NCBI GenBank assembly: GCA_023429275.1
Contig: JAEYWB010000088.1
Span: forward strand, 1 to 12,084
Origin: Planctomycetota bacterium
GTDB lineage: Bacteria; Planctomycetota; Planctomycetia; Planctomycetales; Planctomycetaceae
DNA: 12,084 nucleotides
Reading direction: 5' to 3'
Part shown: one piece after another, positions 6,556-12,084 of the stretch
How positions within the stretch are numbered: position 1 is the stretch's first letter
Layout of the letters: each line of letters starts with the position of its first letter
Notes under the pieces: model-generated
Databases searched by the model: none
Told to the model about the DNA's origin: nothing
What the model saw: only the letters and a program-made list of their open reading frames with translations
Made by a program: the position numbers and the translations under genes

Positions 6556-6588
6556 TGAGGCCGGACACACCTCCAGGGACGGAATGTG

Positions 6589-8064
6589 ATGCGTTCGATT
6601 CGCTGCCTCGTTGCTTTCCTCTCGCTGATCCCCCTTGTCGGATGCGGCTCGGGATCGGACACGACCGCGGCAACTCCGACATCGAGCCCTGAAACGCCCC
6701 CATCAGGCGCTCCCGGAACGGTTGCCGATGCCGGCTCTCCGGCACAGCCAGCGGCGGCCGCGGGAGCCCCGGCCGCTACGGCAGCGGGGCCTGCAGGCGG
6801 AACGGCTCCGGCGCAACCGACAAAGAAGATTACGCCTGAAGAAGGCCTGAAGCTTGCGCGAGACCTGATCACCAAGCGGGATTACCAGAACGCGCTTCTG
6901 GTGCTGACCCAGGTGCTCCGCGCTCAGCCGGATTACGTCGACGCCTATCTCCAGCGGGCCAACCTGCTGGCCGCGGCCAACCGCATGACTCTCGCCATCG
7001 AGGATCTCACGGCCGCATCGAAGCTCCAGTCCGATAACGCGAAGATCTTCAACAGCCGCGGATATCTCTACCTCCAGCAGCAGCAATACGACGAGGCCCT
7101 CGCCGATTTCGAACGGGCGACGAGCCTCGATACGAGCTACGCCCAGCCGATCAACAACCGCGGCCTCGTCCGGATCGCGCGAGGGGAGATCGAGACCGCC
7201 CTGAAGGACTTCGACTACGCCCTGAAGCTCGATCCGAAGTACTTCGATGCCTACAACAATCGCGGCTTCGCGCTGATGAAAGGCGGGAAGACCGACGAAG
7301 CCGTGGCCGCCTTCAACGAAGCGATCGGTATCAATCCCAACTACGTCAACGGACTGATCAACCGCGGACAGGCGTACCTGGTGTTGAAGAAGTACGACCT
7401 CGCGGCGGCCGACTTCTCGAAGCTCATCGCCCTGCAGCCGGGGAATACCCAGTTCTACGAGCTCCGCTCCATGGCGTTCCGGGAACTCGGCCGGACATCG
7501 GAAGCGGCCCGCGACGAGGCACACGTCCTGTGGACGACGACCCTCGCAAAGTTCAACCGCGACCTCGCCCGCAACCCGAACGACGCCGATGCCTGGGTCG
7601 CCAGAGGGCGACACCTGCTCCTGGAAGACAAGTTCGCCGAAGCCCTGGCCGACTTCGACCGGGCGCTGAAGAGCCGTGCCGACCACGCCCCCGCCCTCCT
7701 CGGCAAGGCGATGGTCTGGGCCCGGCAGGAGAAGCACGCCGAGGCGATCGAGGCCTGCTCCGCCCTCATCGCGAAGTCGGGTGACCTCGAAGCATATTCG
7801 CTGCGGGGAGACCTCTATTTCCAGGGAAAACAGTACGACGCGGCGATCGCCGACTACGAGCAGGCGCACCGCTTTGACTCGCGTGTTGCACAGGCCTATC
7901 TCGCGCGGGCCGAAGTCCGCAAGGGCCGGGGAGAGATTCAGCAGGCGAGTGCCGACATCGCACAGGCCCAGTCGATGGATCCGAAGCTCCGCCCCGCCAG
8001 CGCCCAGGTCTCCGTCAAGGACGACGGTGTCGCTCCTCCGCTGCCGAGCCGTTCGCAGCGATAG
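6589..8064 (+). CDS. TPR-repeat lipoprotein
   Basis: This 491-residue protein is predicted to be lipid-anchored and to act as a scaffold. Residues 1-18 form a signal peptide ending in the lipobox LVGC, which makes C19 the lipidated residue. An Ala/Pro/Gly-rich linker (about 20-80) leads to about ten 34-residue TPR units from residue 83 to 466, with typical positions such as RGYLYLQQQQYDEALADFE. One unit near 286-332 is irregular and may be a hinge between two TPR blocks. The short tail (470-491) looks disordered. I prefer the ATG at 6589 to the adjacent GTG at 6586; GGA at 6581-6583 is a modest ribosome-binding site. The gene lies just upstream of mreC and mreD, which suggests an envelope-assembly role, but a strong hairpin separates them. 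Exact partner unknown. Confidence 0.92.
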   Translation: MRSIRCLVAFLSLIPLVGCGSGSDTTAATPTSSPETPPSGAPGTVADAGSPAQPAAAAGAPAATAAGPAGGTAPAQPTKKITPEEGLKLARDLITKRDYQNALLVLTQVLRAQPDYVDAYLQRANLLAAANRMTLAIEDLTAASKLQSDNAKIFNSRGYLYLQQQQYDEALADFERATSLDTSYAQPINNRGLVRIARGEIETALKDFDYALKLDPKYFDAYNNRGFALMKGGKTDEAVAAFNEAIGINPNYVNGLINRGQAYLVLKKYDLAAADFSKLIALQPGNTQFYELRSMAFRELGRTSEAARDEAHVLWTTTLAKFNRDLARNPNDADAWVARGRHLLLEDKFAEALADFDRALKSRADHAPALLGKAMVWARQEKHAEAIEACSALIAKSGDLEAYSLRGDLYFQGKQYDAAIADYEQAHRFDSRVAQAYLARAEVRKGRGEIQQASADIAQAQSMDPKLRPASAQVSVKDDGVAPPLPSRSQR

Positions 8065-8076
8065 ACTCCTCGGCAC

Positions 8077-8098
8077 GGCGGGATCGCTCCCGCCCTTT
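8077..8098 (+). terminator. Strong hairpin between TPR gene and mreC
   Basis: GGCGGGA (8077-8083), a TCGC loop and TCCCGCC (8088-8094) make a perfect 7-bp GC-rich stem followed by CTTT. It begins 12 nt after the TPR stop. With only three T it may work as a partial terminator, or as a barrier that protects the upstream mRNA from 3' decay. Confidence 0.55.
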
Positions 8099-8100
8099 GA

Positions 8101-8114
8101 CGAGGCCCGCCTCG
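8101..8114 (+). promoter_or_regulatory. Hairpin covering the mreC ribosome-binding site
   Basis: CGAGG (8101-8105) pairs perfectly with CCTCG (8110-8114) across a CCCG loop, and the structure abuts the ATG at 8115. The only Shine-Dalgarno-like bases, GAGG (8102-8105), are inside the stem, so folding should limit mreC translation. Confidence 0.4.
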
Positions 8115-9131
8115 ATGTCTGACAACGAAGGTGGATCGCCGGGACGATGGATGGCGGTGCTGCTCAGTCTCGCCGGGGCGGCCGCCTGCCTCCTTCCTTC
8201 CTCGACGACGCAGCGGTTTCGCGGGGTGCTCCGTGATCTCGCGGCACCGGGGCAGACGGCGCTCGCCGTCTCGGTCGACTCTCTCTCGCGTTGCTGGCAG
8301 ATCGAGACCGACAGCCGCCGGGGACGGGGCGAAGAACGCGTTGCCGAGCTGGAACATGAAGTCGAAGACCTCCGGCGGGCCGCCCTGGTCTGGCAGACCC
8401 GGTCCGCGACGCTCTCGGCCGATCTCGAGGCTGCCCGCTCTCACGAAGGACTGTCGTCCAGGATCCGCGCGACGCCGCCGCTCCTCACCGCCGAAGCCGT
8501 CGGCGCGAGGATCCTGTCCTGGGAGGGAGAAGGCCCCGACCGGTGGCGGCCCGTCCTGGATCGCGGACGCGACCGCGCGCTGCACGCTGACGAGCTCGTT
8601 CTTGCGACAAGCGATCCCGTGATCGACCTCGGGACCGACCTCCGGATCGAGCCGGATCAGCCCGTGCTGGCCGGCCGCTGCGTCGTCGGCCGGATCGGCG
8701 TTGTGGGATCCTGGACCAGTACACTTCAACCGCTGACGTCGCCCCAGTTTCGCGGCCACGCGCAGCTCCTCCGGGAGACGGAGGAGACGGCCGTCGAGGG
8801 AGCGTCGGGGATCCTCTGCGGAACCGGGGCCGGCTGCCGGCTCGACTTCGTCGGCGCGACGGAGCCGGTTCGCGTCGGCGACCTCGTCGTGACGCCCCTG
8901 CGGCAATCGCCCGACTCGGGGGTGTTCCTGTTCGGAAAGGTGACGCGGGCGGAGCTCCCTCCCGGGGCCGCCCACTGGGAGATCGAAGTCGCTCCCGCGT
9001 GCGAGCTTCGCAAGGTTTCCGAAGTCGCGGTCCTCCGGATCAATCGCAATTCACGGCGACCGCCCAATGGTGTTCAGACCGGCCCGCAGTCGATGCAGCC
9101 CGGTCCCGAAGTTTCGAACTCCCCTCGATAG
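8115..9131 (+). CDS. mreC: Rod shape-determining protein MreC
   Basis: This 338-residue protein is the periplasmic scaffold of the cell-wall elongation machinery, which positions peptidoglycan synthases. It has a short cytoplasmic N-terminus, one membrane helix (about 12-29), a coiled coil (about 71-108) and the MreC beta domains. Family features in the second half include VVGRIGVVGSWTSTLQPLTS (190-209), GASGILCGTG (229-238), VRVGDLVVTPL (252-262), then VFLFGKVTR (270-278) and EVAPACEL (291-298). A Pro/Gln-rich tail follows from about 312. The ATG at 8115 was preferred to an in-frame TTG at 8097. The ribosome-binding GAGG is 9 nt upstream, in a hairpin. It is followed by mreD; mreB is not adjacent upstream, as it often is in rod-shaped bacteria. 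Identification is by motif order and by the neighbour. Confidence 0.9.
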   Translation: MSDNEGGSPGRWMAVLLSLAGAAACLLPSSTTQRFRGVLRDLAAPGQTALAVSVDSLSRCWQIETDSRRGRGEERVAELEHEVEDLRRAALVWQTRSATLSADLEAARSHEGLSSRIRATPPLLTAEAVGARILSWEGEGPDRWRPVLDRGRDRALHADELVLATSDPVIDLGTDLRIEPDQPVLAGRCVVGRIGVVGSWTSTLQPLTSPQFRGHAQLLRETEETAVEGASGILCGTGAGCRLDFVGATEPVRVGDLVVTPLRQSPDSGVFLFGKVTRAELPPGAAHWEIEVAPACELRKVSEVAVLRINRNSRRPPNGVQTGPQSMQPGPEVSNSPR

Positions 9132-9150
9132 CGCGTACGAAACGTTGACG

Positions 9151-9624
9151 ATGATCCTGCTCGTCCTGACCTACGTCGCCCTCGTCCTGGAGACCGCACC
9201 GGCGGTACGGGTCGGCGACCTGGCGGTTTCACCGCTGTGGGTGGTCGCGGCGGTGGCTGTCTGGACGGTGCCGGGAACGCGGGCCGTCTTCTGGTGTGCC
9301 ATCATCGGCCTGCTGTCGGACGCCCTTTCGAACGGCCCGCTGGGCATCGGCCTCGCCCTCGGGGCAGTCCTGGGATGGTTCTTCTCATCCATCCGGATCC
9401 AGGGACGGCTCGATTCCGCTCCCGCGTTCTTTCTCCTGACGCTCTCGCTCGCAGCTCTCTTCCGTGGAACGGCGGAACCGGCCCGACGCATCTTCGAACG
9501 GCTGCCGGTGGGGGACCTGGCCCTGCTTCGCGACATCCTCGGACGCTCCTGCCTGACCGCTCTGGCGGGAGTGATCCTCTTCATCGCCGCCAGAAGCGTC
9601 CTCCCCAGGACGGCCCCCCAGTAA
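9151..9624 (+). CDS. mreD: Rod shape-determining protein MreD
   Basis: This 157-residue inner-membrane protein of the elongasome is predicted to partner MreC. It has about five to six hydrophobic helices: 2-14, 26-40, 44-58, 62-80, 90-104 and 134-150. The family segment GLLSDALSNGPLGIGL (53-68) matches the usual MreD GLxxDxxSxxPLG pattern. The ATG at 9151 is 19 nt after the mreC stop and puts the first helix at the N-terminus, as in typical MreD. The same frame opens 28 codons earlier at an ATG at 9067, which would overlap mreC by 65 nt; neither start has a good ribosome-binding site, so translation may be coupled to mreC. No mrdA (PBP2) or rodA follows; the next gene is convergent. Confidence 0.87.
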   Translation: MILLVLTYVALVLETAPAVRVGDLAVSPLWVVAAVAVWTVPGTRAVFWCAIIGLLSDALSNGPLGIGLALGAVLGWFFSSIRIQGRLDSAPAFFLLTLSLAALFRGTAEPARRIFERLPVGDLALLRDILGRSCLTALAGVILFIAARSVLPRTAPQ

Positions 9625-9742
9625 CGCGGTCCCCCGTGCCGTCGAACGGACGCCCGATCCAGGACCAGGCATCCTTCCTCACTCGGAGTCGCGTCCCGGG
9701 AGTCCAGTGACGGGAGCAGCCCTGTCATCAGTCGGCACGGGC

Positions 9743-9766
9743 TGGCCACGGCGGCCAACGTGGCTG
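9743..9766 (+). terminator. Hairpin downstream of mreD
   Basis: GCCACG (9745-9750) and CGTGGC (9759-9764) form a perfect 6-bp stem with an 8-nt loop, and wobble pairs could extend it outward. It lies about 120 nt after the mreD stop without a T-tract. Confidence 0.3.
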
Positions 9767-9790
9767 CGATCAGCGGTCTCGACCGGCAAC

Positions 9791-9849
9791 GTCCCTCCGC
9801 AGGATGTGGAGGGGACGGAGGGCCCCCGCCTTCGAAAGCTTTCCGTCCC
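9791..9849. terminator. Competing hairpins between convergent mreD and the regulator
   Basis: GTCCCTCC (9791-9798) can pair with GGAGGGGAC (9808-9816, one bulged G). Alternatively GGGACGGA (9812-9819) pairs perfectly with TCCGTCCC (9842-9849). The two stems share bases and exclude each other. They end 10 bp from the regulator stop codon. No T-tract is present, so function as a bidirectional terminator is a guess from position. Confidence 0.4.
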
Positions 9850-9858
9850 GCGACACGG

Positions 9859-11400
9859 TCAGTCGCCCGACTCGTCCTCGATGGAGACCGTCTTGTCGAG
9901 CGAGATGTGGAATGTGGCGATCCGGTCGCGGACCTTTCCCCGGGGGATGCCGAGGGTCTCCGCCGTCTTGCTCTGATTTCCACCCATCTCCTGCAGAACA
10001 CGCGTGAAGAGATACCTCTCCATCATCTCCAGCGTCTCGGCGTAGAGGTTCTTCGAAGAGGCCGCGAGCCGCGAGTCGACGAACGAACGAAGGTCTGCCG
10101 GCTGCAGTCCTCCTCCCGACGCCACGCCGTCCGTCTGGGGCGATTCAGGACGAGGTGCAGCGGTTGCCGCCGGGCTCGTCACCCCGGAATCGACCGCCGC
10201 GGGGGCGATCGGCGGACGCTTCTCCGTCCCCAGGATCATCGGAGGAAGGAAGTCGGGAACGATGACCGGGGTCGTCGCCTTGATGACGAACTGCCGGACG
10301 GCGCTCTGCAGCTCGCGGATGTTGCCCGGCCACGGGTACCGGAGCAGCAGTTCGAGAGCCTCGGGCGAAATCCCTTCGAGCTCCGGCTTGTTGAGTTCCT
10401 TGCGGCTGATCGAAAGGAAGTGCTGCAGCAGCAGCGGAATATCCCCCGCCCGCGCTCGCAGCGGCGGCAGGGTGATCGTCACGACGTTGAGGCGATAGAA
10501 GAGGTCGCTTCGGAAATCTCCCGACTCGACCATCTGTTCCAGCGGCTGGTTCGTCGCGGTGATGATCCGGACATCGGTCTCGATCGTCTCGTTCCCGCCG
10601 ACTCGTTCAAACCGCTGCTCCTGCAGCAGCCGCAGGACTTTTCCCTGCGTGAGGGGGGACATGTCTCCGACTTCGTCGAGGAACAGCGTCCCGCCGCTGC
10701 ATTGCTCGAACTTCCCGATACGCCGCCGGTCGGCGCTCGTGAACGCGCCCTTCTCGTGGCCGAACAGTTCCGACTCGAGCAGCGTGTCGGGCAGGGCCGC
10801 GCAGTTGACCGCCATGAACGGCTTTGTCGCCCGGTCGCTGAACTGGTACAGAGCCCGCGCGACGAGCTCCTTGCCGGTTCCGCTCTCGCCACGGATCAGG
10901 ACCGTGATGTTCTGCTTGGCGACCTGGCCGATCGCCTTGAAGACCTCGAGCATCTGCGGGCTGCGGCCGACGAACAGATCGCTGGCCGGATCGGACTTGT
11001 CGTCGTCCCGCACCGGCACGGCGACCGGGACGTTCATCAGCCGCCGCGTGTCGAGCGCCTTCTGGACCAGCTCGTTCAGCTTCGGCAGGTCGAGCGGCTT
11101 GGCGACGTAGTCGTACGCCCCCCGCTGCATCGCCTCGATGGCGGTCTCGCTGCCGGCATCGGCCGTAATGAAGATCACGGGCAGGCGGTGGTCGTACTCG
11201 CGAATCCGCTGGAAGACCTCCATGCCTGACATCCGCGGCAGCATGATGTCGAGCAGGACCACGTCCACACCACGGGAGAGGGAGTTGAGCCCCTCGTCGA
11301 CGGTCTGAGCGGTGATGACCTCCACGCCGAGATTCCTCAGCGAACGCTGAATCATGTGGAGGACAGCGGAATCGTCGTCAATGACGAGGACAGTCGGCAT
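9859..11400 (-). CDS. Sigma-54-dependent response regulator, NtrC class
   Basis: This 513-residue regulator would switch on sigma-54 promoters when phosphorylated by a histidine kinase. The receiver domain (about 1-120) is intact: acidic residues D8-D10, phosphorylation site D51, T79 and K101. The AAA+ domain (about 140-380) has Walker A GESGTGKE (171-178), Walker B LFLDEVGDM (239-247, D242-E243) and the arginine-containing segment FRSDLFYRLNV (296-306). The sigma-54 contact loop reads GAFTSA (218-223) rather than the usual GAFTGA. A Pro/Ala-rich linker (about 390-435) leads to a Fis-type helix-turn-helix (about 455-495) with GNQSKTAETLGIPRGKVRDR. The ATG at 11400 opens the receiver domain exactly but has no clear ribosome-binding site. 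No kinase gene is adjacent in the window, so the signal is unknown. The family is certain. Confidence 0.97.
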   Translation of the reverse strand: MPTVLVIDDDSAVLHMIQRSLRNLGVEVITAQTVDEGLNSLSRGVDVVLLDIMLPRMSGMEVFQRIREYDHRLPVIFITADAGSETAIEAMQRGAYDYVAKPLDLPKLNELVQKALDTRRLMNVPVAVPVRDDDKSDPASDLFVGRSPQMLEVFKAIGQVAKQNITVLIRGESGTGKELVARALYQFSDRATKPFMAVNCAALPDTLLESELFGHEKGAFTSADRRRIGKFEQCSGGTLFLDEVGDMSPLTQGKVLRLLQEQRFERVGGNETIETDVRIITATNQPLEQMVESGDFRSDLFYRLNVVTITLPPLRARAGDIPLLLQHFLSISRKELNKPELEGISPEALELLLRYPWPGNIRELQSAVRQFVIKATTPVIVPDFLPPMILGTEKRPPIAPAAVDSGVTSPAATAAPRPESPQTDGVASGGGLQPADLRSFVDSRLAASSKNLYAETLEMMERYLFTRVLQEMGGNQSKTAETLGIPRGKVRDRIATFHISLDKTVSIEDESGD

Positions 11401-11541
11401 GTACGGTTCTTGGAGGGTAGATCAGGAAGGTTTTCGCAGCGTAGAAGGGGGATCATTCCCGGAACCGCTCGGCATCAGTTCAGGGACTCTCACGCCTCGT
11501 CACGGCGACCGTGCGGAATGTTGCGTTGAGCCACGTGGACG

Positions 11542-11547
11542 ATTGTA
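11542..11547 (-). promoter_or_regulatory. Possible -10 box for the response regulator
   Basis: Read on the minus strand, TACAAT matches the -10 consensus at five of six positions. It lies about 140 bp upstream of the ATG at 11400. No good -35 is present at the right distance. Confidence 0.27.
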
Positions 11548-11591
11548 TGCCGGGATCGCGACAATTTCCCATCCGAACGGCCCTGCGATCA

Positions 11592-11610
11592 CGAGGCGGG
11601 CAAAGCCTCG
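11592..11610. terminator. Hairpin downstream of the right-edge gene
   Basis: CGAGGC (11592-11597) and GCCTCG (11605-11610) form a perfect 6-bp stem with a 7-nt loop. It lies in the gap between two minus-strand genes, so it could end the transcript of the right-edge gene. No T-tract is visible on the minus strand. Confidence 0.33.
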
Positions 11611-11634
11611 GTCAAATCGGGAACAGCCGATCGA

Positions 11635-11669
11635 TCCCCGGACGGCGGTCAGCGCGGAACAGCCGGGGA
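11635..11669. terminator. Second inverted repeat after the right-edge gene
   Basis: TCCCCGG (11635-11641) and CCGGGGA (11663-11669) are perfect complements with a 21-nt loop, 25 bp after the stop of the minus-strand gene at 11694. The direct repeat GGAACAGCCG (11620-11629 and 11656-11665) overlaps it. A 3' end structure is the simplest reading. Confidence 0.33.
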
Positions 11670-11693
11670 CACGACACAGCATCAAACCGGTCG

Positions 11694-12083
11694 TCAGAGG
11701 GCGCCGGCAGGACGCGGTTTCCGGGAGATCGTTTCCAGCGGGGCGGCCTCGGCTGTCCGCTCGGCCTCATCGTCTTCCGCCGGACGGCTTCGCCTGGCCC
11801 AGGGATTCTCCTGGTCCCGCTTGCCGATCGGTTCTTCCGACTCCACAACCGTCCGGGAGCCACCCGCAGCCGCTTCGTTTTCGGCCTGGGGGCCTGGCTT
11901 CTCAGATTGAGGGGGCCCCTTCGAGAACTTCGTCGGCCGGACCGGAGGCAGCTCGGCGACCGGGGCCCGGAGACGGCCCTGAGAACGAAGCCACTGCGCC
12001 ATATCGACCCGCTCGGAGCCCGGGATGTCGGGGATCGCCCAGAGGTAGTCTTCGGTGGCGAGGCTGGCGGAGTTCACGTCCAT
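11694..12083 (-). CDS. Unrecognised protein with disordered tail, possibly partial
   Basis: I do not recognise this protein. The frame runs to the right edge. The first ATG in the window is the penultimate triplet, so it may be the true start (129 residues) or an internal methionine of a longer protein. The first 40 or so residues look folded (YLWAIPDIPG, 13-22, then a short helix to about residue 37). From about 42 onward the chain is rich in Pro, Glu, Arg, Ala and Ser, with no hydrophobic core, and is probably disordered. I see no signal peptide, membrane segment or known motif. It lies on the same strand as the response regulator but 293 bp upstream, with hairpins between, so cotranscription is unlikely. 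Coding is likely given the clean frame; extent is uncertain. Confidence 0.55.
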   Translation of the reverse strand: MDVNSASLATEDYLWAIPDIPGSERVDMAQWLRSQGRLRAPVAELPPVRPTKFSKGPPQSEKPGPQAENEAAAGGSRTVVESEEPIGKRDQENPWARRSRPAEDDEAERTAEAAPLETISRKPRPAGAL

Positions 12084-12084
12084 C

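Larger units (their letters stand above)
6021..6588. other. Divergent intergenic region, DksA-like / TPR lipoprotein
   Basis: These 568 bp hold no ORF I would accept. The open frames here are weakly protein-like and lack ribosome-binding sites. The region does hold a 7-bp dyad (6123-6144), a 10-bp inverted repeat (6270-6316), a rightward promoter (6447-6474) and a paired leader structure (6495-6555). I could not find a convincing leftward promoter for the DksA-like gene. Confidence 0.6.

Noticed and set aside
6703..8076. 457-codon antisense frame opposite the TPR gene
   Set aside because: Composition is that of a complementary shadow; the plus frame has a lipobox and regular TPR units.
9760..11229. 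489-codon antisense frame opposite the response regulator
   Set aside because: No domain, and the minus frame has every expected regulator motif.
1..12084. Mobile element, CRISPR array, toxin-antitoxin or phage-defence system
   Set aside because: No transposase, integrase, terminal repeats, regularly spaced repeats or defence-type domains were found; all long genes belong to envelope, stress or regulatory families.

Overview
The window is GC-rich (roughly two thirds G+C by eye) and densely coded, with short intergenic gaps and many long antisense open frames that are only by-products of composition. The gene set suggests a free-living, Gram-negative-type bacterium. It includes an MsbA-like exporter, a periplasmic HtrA protease with two PDZ domains, a TPR lipoprotein, MreC/MreD and an NtrC-class sigma-54 regulator. 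The style of the proteins (Ala/Pro/Gly-rich linkers, a DksA-like protein with an acidic tail, mreCD without mreB or penicillin-binding protein genes beside them) would fit a member of the Planctomycetota. That placement is inference; there is no rRNA or marker gene here to prove it. No phage, transposon, CRISPR, tRNA or rRNA is visible.

Layout from left to right. (1) A 691-residue MsbA-type ABC exporter on the minus strand (131-2206) has a large extra periplasmic loop. (2) A 361-bp divergent region separates it from an unusual MgtE-family protein on the plus strand (2568-3551), which has CBS domains and the membrane domain but no MgtE N domain. (3) A small 80-residue winged-helix-like ORF follows (3670-3912), with a perfect dyad in its leader. 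(4) On the minus strand, a DksA/TraR-type regulator (6020-5565) and an HtrA-family serine protease (5494-3977) lie 70 bp apart and probably form one operon. (5) A 568-bp intergenic region (6021-6588) carries several inverted repeats and a good sigma-70-type promoter. (6) The plus strand then carries a TPR lipoprotein (6589-8064), mreC (8115-9131) and mreD (9151-9624). The 50-nt TPR-mreC gap holds a strong hairpin and a second hairpin that covers the mreC ribosome-binding site. (7) A convergent gap with terminator-like hairpins leads to a minus-strand sigma-54-dependent response regulator (11400-9859). (8) The right edge holds the C-terminal part, or all, of an unrecognised protein with a disordered tail (12083-11694).

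Most of the genes concern the cell envelope and stress: lipid or drug export, divalent-cation handling, periplasmic protein quality control, stringent-type control of RNA polymerase, cell-wall elongation and two-component regulation. I see no convincing new multi-gene defence or mobile system. The most interesting points are the N-domain-less MgtE protein with an altered pore motif, the DksA-HtrA pairing, the RNA structures around the TPR-mreC junction, and the GAFTSA variant in the regulator.
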